This document shows, piece by piece, positions 1 to 12,112 of a DNA stretch of 64,000 bases (positions are counted from its first letter, which is position 1; each line of letters begins with the position of its first letter). Under the pieces are notes generated by a model. The model saw only the letters and a list, made by a program, of their open reading frames with translations, was not told where the DNA came from and did no database searches. A program made the position numbers and the translations under genes. Source of the stretch: Cocos nucifera (lineage: Eukaryota; Streptophyta; Magnoliopsida; Arecales; Arecaceae); contig QRFJ01003336.1 of assembly GCA_006176705.1 (NCBI GenBank), positions 9,015 through 73,014 of the forward strand, in the 5' to 3' direction.

Positions 1-1197
1 ATCTAATAATTTAAAGAATTTAGATTACTTATGATTTAAGGATAGAAAGGATATGGATCAAATTTCTCCCATTGACTTCACCAAGTCAAATCCTTCCACT
101 GACTTCACCTAGTCAATAGGTTAGGACTAGGATCAATTTAGGTTCATGGGCATCTTATTCAGTCTTACTGATTGAAATTAGTTAAATTGATTCCTAATAA
201 CATGGATCAGTCTGAATCACCAAGCGATCTAATCAAATCTCAATCGACCATATTGGCTAGGTAAGTGAGATTAGTGGAAGGGATATGCCATTAACTCATC
301 AAAAATCGAATCAGTGCGAGTAGCTCCCAATTAAAAACTATTGATCTAGACTATCAAACTTATTTTAGACAGCAATCGATTAATTAGATTTAATCTGATC
401 AACCTAGCAATTTTGGGCTTAACCGCATACCCATGAATTAAGTCCATTTTGATCTTGTTAAAGACATGAACTCATCCAACTACAACTATAGGAGTTGATT
501 CTAGAGTGTCCTTAACCTAATCTAATACAACACTTTATTAGATTTGATCAATTACTCTAGATTAATTCATTCTTTAACTAATCTTAGATCTAAAATAATT
601 AATGGACCTAATTCATCTAACCTTTTAACCCACAGTCTTATGCCTTTGTCTTAGGATCTTAATTCATAATTCTAGATCCTATGAACAATACTTAATTTCT
701 TTAATTAAGTTTTAGGCTGATGGATTGGGGTTCGGCATTTCAAAAATAATTTTTAAATTTTAAAAGGTTCTTTACAACTTAGTATTATTCACTAATTGAG
801 TTGACTCACTTTAAAATTGAATCAGCTCAATTCACAAACAACACTAGTTGTAAGGTTTAATCTGAAACTATGTATACTACATAATACTAAATCATGAATT
901 AAACTTTAGATCCTATCTAAACATGCATTCATGATAAAAAATTAGATTAAAATCTAATTTAATATATCATAAAAAATTAGATCTAATCTAAAAATTTTAT
1001 GATCAACTACAAGATCAAGCACGTACAAGAATAACCTTTGCACTGTAGAGGATAAATCCTACAGCAGTACAACTTATAGTCCATGTGATCTTGATTTTAA
1101 TTTTTAGATATAATTAATTAAAATATTAGATTAATATTTAGATCAAATCTAAATTATTAATCTAATCATGCAAGCATATCATGTTTAGCGAATCTAC
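1..1197 (-). other. AT-rich internal start of Copia-like element A
   Basis: This AT-rich stretch has no supported gene. It lies just inside the primer-binding site of the minus-strand LTR at 1212-4162, so by position it should be the 5' untranslated leader of that element, which continues past the left window edge. Parts of 1081-1200 resemble parts of 1260-1340 (runs of TAATTAATTAA and AGATTAATAT). No gag frame was found. It could also be unrelated insertion debris. Confidence 0.4.
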
Positions 1198-1211
1198 ACT
1201 CTGATACCATT
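1198..1211 (-). other. Primer-binding site of Copia-like element A
   Basis: Read on the minus strand this is AATGGTATCAGAGT. The core TGGTATCAGAG is the usual complement of the 3' end of initiator methionine tRNA, the normal primer of plant Copia elements. It lies 2 bp inside the LTR end at 1212, which fixes the element as minus strand with its body to the left. Confidence 0.75.
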
Positions 1212-4162
1212 TGAAGGATGCAGTGCAGGATTTGCAGTACTACTTTTAATTTTTTTTTTAAAAATAGCTAAAATATAATAAAAATTAATTAATCTAATTA
1301 ATTAATTTTTTATCATATCAGAATATTAAGCCTAACACTAAGGATTTAAACATAATATGCATGCATTCATATAGATAGAAAAATAAAACTATGCAACAAC
1401 TTTTTACAATATCTATCTGTTCAGAATATAATATCTTTTCGTGAGTAGCTGAGCACCATAATCTGAATCCACTAGATAATGCTCTGATGTTGTACTATAA
1501 TTGCATACATATTCGACCTCTATGATTGGTCCATACGGAGCTCCTGATCTCGATCAGCCCCATTGGAGTGCTAGCTCCTCGCTGGGGCCTTCAATGACTG
1601 ATTACGATCGATCCAATTGATCACATATTTTTTGATTTTTTAGATACTCTAAAAAATCAAAACATAAATACTAGAGGATGATGAAGAGGTGTTTCAAATT
1701 TGGTGGTGATCCGATGCTCACAGTACTCGATCTCTCCACTCGAACCCAAATTCCCAAATCTAAGATTTCACTCAGCCCAAAAACCCTAACACACTGAAAA
1801 TCCTATCATGCCCTCTCTATATGGAGTTTCTCCATGAAATAAGCTTTTTTGGAAAGATGACTTTCATATCTATAAACCCTATTTAGATCATATCTAAAAA
1901 TTAGGTATCCTTAGAGATAAAAATCAAAAGAGAAGAGAGGCATGAGGGAAAAGTAAAGTGCTATAGGACCCTGCTCACCTTCACTCCGAGATTCTTTTTT
2001 GCTCAAAACTAAGGCCTAATCACTCTAAAATTTTTATCACTTAATGCTAACCCCATCTTATGCACACACAAAAATTTTGATAATTTATTGATGTGAATAC
2101 CATGAAAAAAGTGCATGGAAAGAGATAAGGGTCGAGTAGTTAGGAGGTTTTAACCACTCACTTGATTTCAAAAATCAAGTGAGCCTCTTATCCTCATCCA
2201 ACGCCCCCTCCCATGTGTTTAACATGTAGAACAACTCTCCTTCTACATGCATATATTTTTATTTCTCCAAAATGTATTCGACAAACAAAAGACAGGGCAT
2301 GGGAAGCAGATAAAGTTGGATTGGTTCCAACCTCCAAAAAACTGAGTTGAATTCAAAACTCAACTTACTTTGAACCAGTCCAACCCTTAGACCAGGTCAA
2401 AAGAAGATGAGAGAGGGGGCACAGAAACCTTCTAGGTGATAGAAAAGTTATGTACAAAATTTTGGGTGTGGAACAAGAGTGGAAAAGTCAAAAATGGTGG
2501 GCGCATGGGAGAGTTTGAATTCAAACTTCATTTGACTTGGTCCTATTTGGTTCAACCAAACTAATTAATCTAGACTCAATTAGATCAGGTTAAATATAAC
2601 CAAATTAGGCTTAGCCTAATCTAATAAAATTATAATCAAATTAAAAATTAATTAGGTCTAGGTCCTGATCAAATCAGGGTCAAAACTTTCATAGCGATTA
2701 GGTCATCTCATGATCTGATCGGGTCAAACCCAATCAAATCAAATTCAATCAGACTTGATCGAATCCTCATCACTCAATCAAATTAAGCTAATTAATAATT
2801 GAATCACTAATTAATTCTTCAAAAAATATCTGATCTAAATTGGATGGATTACTGGGCAATAGAGTCCCATCAATATGAAACTTCTGAAGAATCCTAGACC
2901 GGTGGAACTCTTGAACCTAGTGTTCCAAACGAATCGAACTCATGATCATAGACTCCCAAATTAGTAAGACTTTTGATTAGGGAGTTTCAAATGAGTAGAA
3001 CTCAGAGTTTCAGTCCACTAGGACTCTTGGTCACAGTGTTCCAATCTAGTGGGACTCTTGACCACAAAGTTTCAGTCCAGTGAAACTCTTGATCATAGAG
3101 TTTTAGGTTATTAGCACTCTCGATCAGAGAGTTTCGGACATGAAGGACTCAAAATTCTAGTTCAGTGAAACTCTTGGTCAAAGAGTCTCAGTCCAGTGGG
3201 ATTCTTGACCATAGAGTCTTAGATCAATGAGACCCAATATCAGCCATTAGATCAAGTAGAAATTTCTATTGTGTATGACCCCATAAGTTCAAATCTTAAG
3301 TCGATAGTATAGAAATTAATTTTCTGTACCAATTGATGTGACCATCTAGCAATGATATCCGACGTCCGAATAGATCAAATAATTAAATGCAACATCGATG
3401 AACCTGTGGCATATGGTTACCGTATAATTCATCCCCTTAACCTCAATGCTTAAAGAATGATTTAGGATTTATTATCAATCCTAAAATTCATCCATAATGT
3501 ATTTCAAAATTTAGTGTCCATCATATGGACTACCCCAGTCGAGGATTTGCTAAATTAAAATACAGCGATGCACTTGCTCTAACACTTGGAGAGATCAATT
3601 CTATCTTAACTCATATACCGACAAGCCAAGTACTTGACTGCACCCAGTAGCCTTCTATCACTGAATTAGAAATTTAGATAGTTCGGTATCTAAGTGCAGT
3701 GAGTTGCTTGTAGGTCATCGTGGTGATCTCAGGTCTAAGGAACACTCATATCCATATCCTTCGTGAGCAACTCTTAACAGTAGAGAGCTCTGCAGTTGGA
3801 TCATATTTAGTGAAATGTACCCCTACACTTCACCTGCATGCCATAACAATATCTCTATACTTCTTGGTTAAGAGGACAACCAATACTTATGGCACACAAT
3901 GACCTACACTCGATATATTGTCATCCTGGATAATAATGAATCATTTGATCATAAACACATTTGAAGATTAAATGATAAATCCTTTTTTGTCAAGTCTAAA
4001 TAGTCCTGAGGACTTCATCACAAAAGAGTTCATTATAGGAAGATGTACAAAGTGATGAATATGCCAAAAGAATAATTTTATTCATTAATAATTTAAGTAT
4101 AATTATATTTAGCTCAACCATCTATAATCTAGATGATTTACTTTAGGATATATTTTTCAACA
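1212..4162 (-). mobile_element. Copia-like LTR (element A, 5' LTR)
   Basis: On the minus strand the block starts TGTTGAAAAATATATCC at 4162 and ends CATCCTTCA at 1212, so it has TG...CA termini. The PBS follows directly. The start resembles LTR starts of Angela/SIRE-like Copia elements. At about 2.95 kb it is long for a Copia LTR, so an internal insertion is possible. The segment from about 1517 rightward is repeated, diverged, at 4163-6085. The small open frames at 3720-3902 and in the middle of the block are not genes. Confidence 0.65.
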
Positions 4163-6085
4163 ATCTAATCTCTATGGTGAGTCCACATCGTGCTCCTAGT
4201 TTCGATCAGCTCTATCGAAGTGCTAGCTTCTCGCTGGAGTCTTCGACGGTCGATCTCCATCGATTCGATCGACGATCTTTTTTTGAACTCTTGGATGCTC
4301 TAAAAGATCAGAATACAAAGAATGAAGGATGACAAGATGGTGTGTGAAGTTTGGTGGTGATCAGGCACTTACAGTGCTCAATCTCTCCATCCGAACCCTG
4401 GGTCCTAACCCTAGGGCTACCCACACCCAAAAACTTGAAATCCAGACTCTCTGGATTTTTCTGACACTTAGAACTTACACTCAGATGACTCTGACACCCC
4501 TCTCTCTATTTTTTGTGAAACCCTTTCCAAAAATAAAATTCATACAATTTCTAACTATTTAAAATTGCATGAGAACACCGGGGAAGGAAGAGTAACGTAG
4601 ACACTTTGTGTTAGAATTTCTCATGCCTAGGATGTAGCGCCCCCTCTAGTTATCTCTCTCCAAGAAAGCTCTTACGCACCCTGATTTCTCATGCACACCC
4701 ACACATGCCCAGTAAAAAAATTCTTTTTAAAATGGGTGACACAGTGGCATTTTCGCATGCAAAGGATAAGAGGAAGAGGTTAGGGTGGTTTAAACTAATC
4801 ACCACTTGAATTCAAATTCAATGGCTCTTATCCTCTTCTTGCGCCCACTCATATGAGAAGCACGTAGAAGGACCTCCTTCTACATGCCTCTCTCTAGAGA
4901 AAATGCACAAAAATGTGCAACAAAACCAAAGGGGCATGGGGAAAGGATAAGAGAAGATTAGTTGCAGTAAGAAATCAAATAAATTGAATTCAAAATTCAA
5001 GTCATTTTGAACCAATCCAACTCTTGGACCAGATCAAAAGTAGAAAGAGGAGAGGTGGACAATCAAATTATTAGCATGGAGAAGATTTGCATGAGAAGGG
5101 CATGGGTCAAATGAACATGGCATAAGGAGATTAAATTCAAACTTTTAAACTTTATCCAAATTGGTTTCAACTAAACCAATTTATCTGGACCCAATGAGAT
5201 CAAGATAAACCTAATTAAATTAGGCTTAATCTAACCCAATAAAATCCTAATTAAATTAGAAATTAATTAGATTCAGATTCTGATCAAATTAGAATCGAAT
5301 CTTTCTTAGTGATTAGATCATCTTATGATCTAAATGGGTCAAATCTAATCAAATCAAATTCAATCAGATTTGATCGAATCCTCATAGTTTAATCAAACAA
5401 AGCTAATCAATAATCTAATTACTAATTAATTCTCTAATAGTATCAATCTTAGTCCAGTGGAACTCATGAAGGCAGAGTCCCAGTCCAGGAGGACTCTTGA
5501 TCCTAAAGTTCTAGACCATTGGAACTATTGATCAGCCATCAAATCAGATAGAAACTTCTATTATGTGTGATCTCATAGATTCAAATCCTAAGCTAATAGC
5601 ATAAGAATCAATTTCTATACTAATCGATGTGATCATCTAGCAATGGTGCTCGACGTCAGGATAGGTCAAATAATCGCAACGCAATATTCATGAGCTTATG
5701 ACATATGGTTACTATATAATTCATCTCCTTGACCTCAATGCTCAAAGGATGATCTAAGATTTAACTATCAATCCTAAAAATTATTCTACGTTGTATTTCA
5801 AAATTTCTGTATCCATCATATGGACTATCTCAGCCAAGATTTTGCTAAACTGAAATACAGTGATGTACTTGCTCCAATATTTGGAGGGATCAATTCCATC
5901 TTGACTCACGCATCAATTAAATAAGTACTTGACTATACTCAAAAGTTTTCCATCACTGAATTAAAAATTCAGATAGTCCGATACCAAAATATAGTGAGTT
6001 GTTTGTAAGTCACCATAATGATCTCAAATCTAAGAAACACTTATAACCATATCCTTCGTGAGCAACTCTTGACAGCAGACTCCTG
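4163..6085 (-). mobile_element. Older truncated Copia-like LTR (B)
   Basis: This block is a diverged copy of 1517 to about 3790 of LTR A in the same orientation. Matching landmarks are the CTCGATCAG-type segment near 4200 (compare 1550), the GGTGGTGATC segment near 4350 (compare 1700), and CATATCCTTCGTGAGCAACTCTT near 6050 (compare 3755). It starts exactly where A ends and lacks the matching left part, as expected if A inserted into B. Similarity stops near 6080. The copy has internal deletions relative to A. Frames at 4329-4562, 4818-5015 and 6018-6203 are chance openings. Confidence 0.6.
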
Positions 6086-6583
6086 GGACTCCCCTTTTAC
6101 TCTTGTAGCAATCTGTTATGTTTTCATCGTTAAGGAGCCCTTCCCCTCAAGTTTCTTTAATATCAATTCGATGGTAGTTTGTTCGATAGTAGTGGAGGTG
6201 TAGGGTTTGTCATCCGATACTCAAGGTCAGACTTTGTGGTGGGTGGTAGGAGTCATCTATTTGATGTCTCCATCTTGAGAGCAAAACTAAGGATAGTTTG
6301 GGATGAACTATCTTATCATCAAGGATGATCCTGCCATGGTAGTAGGATAGAGGCGGTCAAGAGTTGCGCACTCTCATCCCCTATCTTGTAATATTTGGAG
6401 GATGGTACGGGATGCCCCTCCTTTGATGTTAAACATGCCTATTAAGAGATAAAGAGTGATGCGACTTGAGTTGCCTGTTATGTAATCTACTATTCAGATG
6501 ATGTGCTATGGATGGAGATGACGATGGTGCCTTCAAAACTTTATGATATTTTATTTTCTAATTTTATAATATATATATATATA
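6086..6583. other. Unassigned DNA ending in an AT dinucleotide run
   Basis: No gene or known repeat was recognised here. The last 13 or so bases form an (AT)n run into which element E1 inserted. Some of the segment may be older transposon debris. Confidence 0.4.
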
Positions 6584-7837
6584 TGTTGGGGATAAATTTT
6601 GTTCCTATCGAAGTCTAGTTTGATGTTTAGCCCAATGCGATCGGTGATCACGAAAGAGCTTCAGCAGCCAAATCTTAGCCGAACTTCTTCAACCGACCGA
6701 ATTTTTCAGCGGTCGAGTTCCAGTCGAATCCCTTCAGCCGATCGAACTTCTCAACGGCCAAGCCCCAGTCGAACTCCCCCAATGGTCGAATTTCTGCCGA
6801 ACTCTTCAGGAGTCGAATTTCTTCTAGATTGCTCCTGCAGTTGGACTCCTACGAGAGCCAAACTCCCTCTGCACTCCTCCAGTCGGATGCCTACGAGAGT
6901 CAAACTTTTTTCGAGCTTCTTCTTTAGTCGAATGTCTATAAAAGTCAAACTTCTTTCGGATTGCTCCTATAGTCAAACTCTTATGAGAGCTGAATTTCCT
7001 CCGCACTTCTTCAGTCGGACATCTACGGGAGCCAAACTCCTTTCGAGCTTCTCCTCCAATCGAATGCCTACGCGAGTCGAACTCCTTCCGAATTGCTCTT
7101 ACAGTTGGACTCCTACAAGAGCTGAACTCCCTCCGCACTCCTTCTGTCGGATGCCTACGGGAGCCGAACTCCTTTCGAACTTTTTCTTCAACCGAACTCC
7201 TCCAGAAGATGAACTCCTTCTGGACTTCTTCTTCGATCGGATTTCTCCAGTGGATTGCTCCCGGATAATCTTCTTCAGACATATTTTCTTCAAAAGTCCG
7301 AACTTCTTTAGAATTGATATATGCCGAAGTCCACCAACCAACGTTTGCTTTCTCAAAGCTACGACTATTAAATCTTGACGAATAATCACCATCAGTCTAC
7401 CATAGATGATGCTACAAGCGGTGTCCCCCTCTATGACAGACTCTGCCAGACCTCGAGCGACCTGCTATCGGATGGTATGGCTGTCACCATCAGCTTAACG
7501 ATACCTTTCTCTCCATACCGAACTCCACCAGACCTCGAGCGGCCCATTGCCAGATAGCTGCAGTTGTCACCATCAATCAAGCTCCGTCTATAAAAAAAAA
7601 TCTTTCAGATATATTTTCTCTAAGCTCTAAGCTCTGTTCTCCTTTCCAAAACTCTGCCGAGCTCTCATCTGAGCACTCCATTTTTGTTGGCTAAAAGAGC
7701 TGACTTGATCGTCAGAGGGTCCCATCGGAGCCACCACCATCGACTCTGGATAGGACTTTATTTTACAGATCACCAACAGTGACCTCATCCTCCTCCACTC
7801 CAGCTCATTCCGACGTTGATCAGATTCTGCACCAATA
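6584..7837 (+). repeat. E1 5' LTR, with 45-bp tandem repeats
   Basis: The LTR begins TGTTGGGGATAAA and ends ATTCTGCACCAATA. Between about 6800 and 7255 it holds roughly ten diverged copies of a 45-bp unit of the type GCCGAACTCCTTCCGGA. A TATA-like CTATAAAAA near 7588 would be the transcription start region. The long frames 6599-7378 (+) and 6824-7282 (-) come from the 45-bp periodicity. Confidence 0.88.
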
Positions 7838-8900
7838 GAATTGATGCTGGAGAAAGGAACTCTATCTCTGAGGTATCCTTATTCTTAAAGAAGTGCTCAG
7901 TCGATCTTGCCGACCTTCTTCTCCAAGATCTGAGCTAGATCCATCCATATCTACTCCATCACCAGCACTTCAACCTCCAGCTTCACCGATGGCCATGGTA
8001 GATCTAGAGTAGTTCAACCTACTGATACAGCAGGTTCAGAGCCTCATCGAGATGGTGCAGATCGTGTGGTAGCCTCCAACGGTGACTCCATCAGAAAATC
8101 CACCATCAGGATGTAAAAAACCAATCCTAAGAAAAAACATTTGGTCTAGCATACCTGTCGTCCTTAGGAAGAAGAAATAGAGAGCAGAAGATCCGTATTC
8201 GGATCATGATTCTCCTTTGGAAAAGAAATAGAGAGTCGAAGTTCTCCCCCAGAAAGTTTTACATGAGGGTGGAATGAAGTTCAACCGTGCTCACCACCTC
8301 TCCCAGCGCAAGCGAGGTCGAACTCCTCCTTGAGCTCATCATCAAGGAAGCTCCGATAAAAGGGTATGAAGTTCTCCCCCAGGAGATTTCACGGAAGGAC
8401 CGAATGAAGCTCGATCACGCTCACGGATCCTCCCCCTGAGCGCAAGCGAGCCCAAACTCCTTCTCGAGCTCATCATCAAGGAAGTCCCGATAGAAGGATG
8501 CGAAGAAGTCTTCCCTCCATAAGGTTTCACAACTATACCCCCCTCAATGTTCTATAGACGTCGGCCTGAAGCAAGCCAATGGTGCTACCGCAGCTAGAAC
8601 CACCAATAAGGAAGGAACAACAAGAAGATTGACCACCTCCTGGCATCATTGATACTATCTTTAGGGGCTTGGTACTTCGACGGGCTGTCATCTCCCAGCC
8701 TCAAAGCCAAGAGAAGCTTGCTCCAAATTGAGAAGTCCAGCATAAAATAAGGGAGGTTGTCAGATCCGAGACTTACCGCCTAAAGAAGCTCGAAGGAACA
8801 ACGCTCCCACGATTTTGAGACTCGAAGAATCTGAGAATATACTATCGATAATTTTTCTTTAATAAAACTTCTCTATTTTAATATTATTGTTTCTCAGTGC
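7838..8900 (+). pseudogene. E1 gag remnants
   Basis: After the PBS region (AATTGATGCTGGAGAAAGG, cognate of TTTGGCGCTAGAAGGAGG in E4 and E5), scattered gag pieces can be matched to E2. Near 8000 there is a stretch equivalent to the E2 gag N-terminus around VDLEQFNLL, here with a stop where the glutamine codon would be. Near 8270-8540 are repeated gag-linker segments of the type RxRTPLSASEPELL. Near 8700-8900 is the distal spacer shared with E3, E4 and E5. The central capsid region and the zinc knuckle are deleted, and stops occur in every frame. Confidence 0.6.
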
Positions 8901-8929
8901 AAAAACTATCTGATGATAGAAAAGAAGCA

Positions 8930-9400
8930 ATCAATAGTAATCATGTTAGAAACAGGAGGAGAATCTCATCCTAACATGAGCAAGTCGAAGGTCTCATTTA
9001 TTTTAGATGAGATGGGAGGAGAGGCCTTGGCAACGATCCTTATGTGCCCCCACAGTCCATTAGAAACAAGAGGAAAACCTCATCCTAATATGAGCAAAGT
9101 CGAAGGCCTCGTTCATTTTAGATGAGATGAGGGGAGAGACCCTGACAATGGCCCTTATATGCCCCCACAATCCATTAGGAATAGAAGAAGAACCTCATCC
9201 TAATGCGAGCAAAGTCGAAAGCCTCATTCATTTTAGAAAAAATGGAGAGAGAGGCCCTGACAATGGCCCTTATGTGCCCCCATAGTCCGTTAGGAACAGA
9301 AGAAGAACCTCATCCTAATATGAGCACAGTCGAAGATCTCATTCATTCTAGATGGGATGAGAGAAAAGGCCACGACAATGGTCCCATTATGCCTGATAAT
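8930..9400 (+). repeat. E1 ~115-bp tandem repeat, 4 copies
   Basis: Four head-to-tail units begin at about 8945, 9059, 9174 and 9289, each starting TTAGGAACAGGAGGAGAACC or a variant and containing a GAGCAAAGTCGAAG segment. The same unit follows pol in E2 (four copies) and is expanded in E3. Small frames here are periodicity artefacts. Confidence 0.8.
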
Positions 9401-12030
9401 CGCAGGAGATGAGATCTCCTTCAACCTCGATCGCTGGAGATAAGATCTCCTCCAAGCTTCTACGGCAACAAGAGATAAGATCTCCTTCAACCTCGACCGT
9501 TGGAGATAAGATCTCTCCCGAGCTCTGCTTTCGACCTTGATCGTTGAAGATAAGATCTCTCCCGAGCTTCTACGTCAATAAGAGATAAGATCTTCTTCAA
9601 CCTCGATCGCTGGAGATAAGATCTTCTCCGAGCTCCACCTTCAACCTCGGCTAGGAATAAGATCTCTTTCGAGCTTCAGAGTCTACGTCAATAGGGATAA
9701 GATCTCCTTCAATCTCGACTAGAGATAAGATCTCTCTCGAGCTTCAAAATCTACATCAATAGAAGATAAGATCTCCTTCAACCTCGGCTAGAGATAAGAT
9801 TTCTCTCGAACTTTAAAGTCTACGTCAACAGGAGATAAGATCTCCTTCAACCTCTATTGCTGGAGATAAGATCTTCCTCGAGCTTCTACGTTAACAGAAG
9901 ATAAGATCTTCTTCAACCTCGGCTAGAGATAAGATCTCTCTCGAACTTCAGAGTCTACGTCAATAGGAGATAAGATCTTCTTCAACCTCGACTAGAGATA
10001 AGATCTCTCTCGAGCTTTAGAGTCTACGTCAATAGAAGATAAGATCTCCTTCAATCTCGACTGCTGGAGATAAGATCTCCCCCAAGTTTCTACGTCAATA
10101 GGAGATAAGATCTCCTTCAACCTTGGCTAGAGATAAGATCTCTTTCGAGCTTCAGAGTTTACGTCAATAAGAGATAAGATCTCCTTCAACCTCGGCTAGA
10201 GATAAGATCTCTCCGAGCTTCAGAGTCTATGTCAATAGGAGATAAGATCTCCTTCAATCTTGGCTAGGGATAAGATCTCTTCCGAGCTTTAAAGTCTACG
10301 TCAATAGGAGATAAGATCTTCTTCAACCTCGGCTAGAGATAAGATCTCTTCCGAGCTTCAAAGTTTATGTCAACAGAAGATAAGATCTCCTTCAATCTCG
10401 GCTGCTGGAGATAAGATCTCTCCTGAGCTTCTACGTTAACAGGAGATAAGATCTCTTTTAACCTCGACTAGAGATAAGATCTCTTCCGAGCTTTAGAGTC
10501 TACGTTAATAGGAGATAAGATCTTCTTCAACCTCGACTAGAGATAAGATCTCTCCCGAGCTTCAGAGTCTACGTCAATAGGAGATACGATCTCTTCAACC
10601 TTGACTGCTGGAGATAAGATCTCTCCCGAGCTTCTACGTCAACAGGAGATAAGATCTTCTTCAACCTCGACTAGAGATAAGATCTCTTCCGAGAGTCTAC
10701 ATCAATAGGAGATAAGATCTCCTTCAACCTCGACTAGAGATAAGATCTCTCTCAAGCTTCAGAGTCTACGTCAATAGGATATCTCACCTCAACTAGAGAT
10801 AAGATCTCTTCCGAGCTTCAAAGTCTACGTCAATAGGAGATAAGATCTCCTTCAATCTCGACTGCTGGAGATAAGATCTCTTCCGAGCTTCTATGTCAAT
10901 AGGAGATAAGATCTCCTTCAACCTCGGCTAGAGATAAGATCTCTCCCAAACTTCAGAGTCTACGTCAATAGAAGATAAGATCTCCTTCAATCTCGATCGG
11001 AGATGAGATCTCCCCCAAGCCTCGACTTCAACTTTAACCTTGACTAGAGATAAGACCTCCCTCAAGTTTCAAAATCTACATCAATAGGAGAGAAGATCCC
11101 CTTCAACCTCGATTGGAGATAAGATCTTCTTCAACCTCAGCTGTTGGAGATAAGATCTCCCCCGAGCCTCAATTTCTCCTTCAACCTCGGCTGTTGGAGA
11201 TAAGATCTCCTCCGATCCTTGATTTCAACTTTAACCTTGGCCGAAGATGAGATCTCCCCCGAGCCTCGACTTCAACTTCAATCTCGACTGGAGATAGGAT
11301 CTCCTCTAAGCTTTAACGTCTTCGTCAACAAAAAATGAGATCTCCTTCAATCTCGACTAGAGATGAGATCTCCTCCGAGCCTCGATATCAACTTCAACCT
11401 CGGCTGGAGATAGGATCTCTCCAAGCTTCAACATCTTCGTCAACAGAAGATGAGATCTCCCTCAACCTCAGTTGGAGATGAGATCTCCCCCAAGCCTTGA
11501 CTTCAACTTTAACCTCGGCTGGAGATAAGATCTCCCCTGAGTTTCAAAGTCTACATCAATAGGAGAGAAGATCTCCTTTAACCTCGACTGGAGATAAGAT
11601 CTCCTTCAACCTCGGCAACTGGAGATAAGATCTCCCCCGAGCCTCAATTTCTTCTTCAACCTCGACTGCTGGAGATAAGATCTCTTCCGAGCCTCGATTT
11701 CAACTTCAACTTTGGCTGGAGACGAGATCTCCCCTGAGTCTCGACTTCAACTTCGACTGAAGATAGGATCTCCTCCGAGCTTCAACGTCTTCGTCAACAG
11801 AAAATGAGATCTCCTTCAACCTCGGTTGGAGATGAGATCTCCTCCAAGCCTTGATTTCAACTTGAACCTCGGCTAGAGATAGGATCTTCTCGAGCTTTAA
11901 CGTCTTCATCAACAGGAGATGAGGTCTCCCTGGACCTCAGCTGGAGATGGAATCCCCCCGAGCCTTAACTTCAACGTCAACCTTGGCTAAAGATAAGATC
12001 TCCTCTAAGCTTCAACTTGAACTGGCGTAG
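9400..12030 (+). repeat. E1 GAGATAAGATCTC tandem array
   Basis: About 2.6 kb is built almost entirely of units carrying GAGATAAGATCTC separated by short linkers such as CTTCAACCTCGGCT and GAGCTTCAGAGTCTACGTCAATAG. A composite period of about 70 bp contains the core twice. Later units (from about 11000) use GAGATGAGATCTC and are more diverged. The array ends in the short conserved module before the polypurine tract. No protein is encoded. Confidence 0.9.
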
Positions 12031-12094
12031 AGCTCCGAAGAGAACTTCGGCAGCCATCTTTTTTTTGTACTCCTTTTTTTCGAGTTTCGAACTC

Positions 12095-12108
12095 GAAAGT
12101 AGGGAGGA
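12095..12108 (+). other. E1 polypurine tract
   Basis: GAAAGTAGGGAGGA lies a few bases before the 3' LTR. An equivalent purine-rich run precedes the 3' LTR of E3, E4 and E5 and, on the minus strand, of E2. Confidence 0.7.
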
Positions 12109-12112
12109 TTAT

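Noticed and set aside
9400..12030. Centromeric or other satellite DNA
   Set aside because: The array is bounded by gag remnants and a polypurine tract inside an element with LTRs, and the same arrays recur in E4 and E5.
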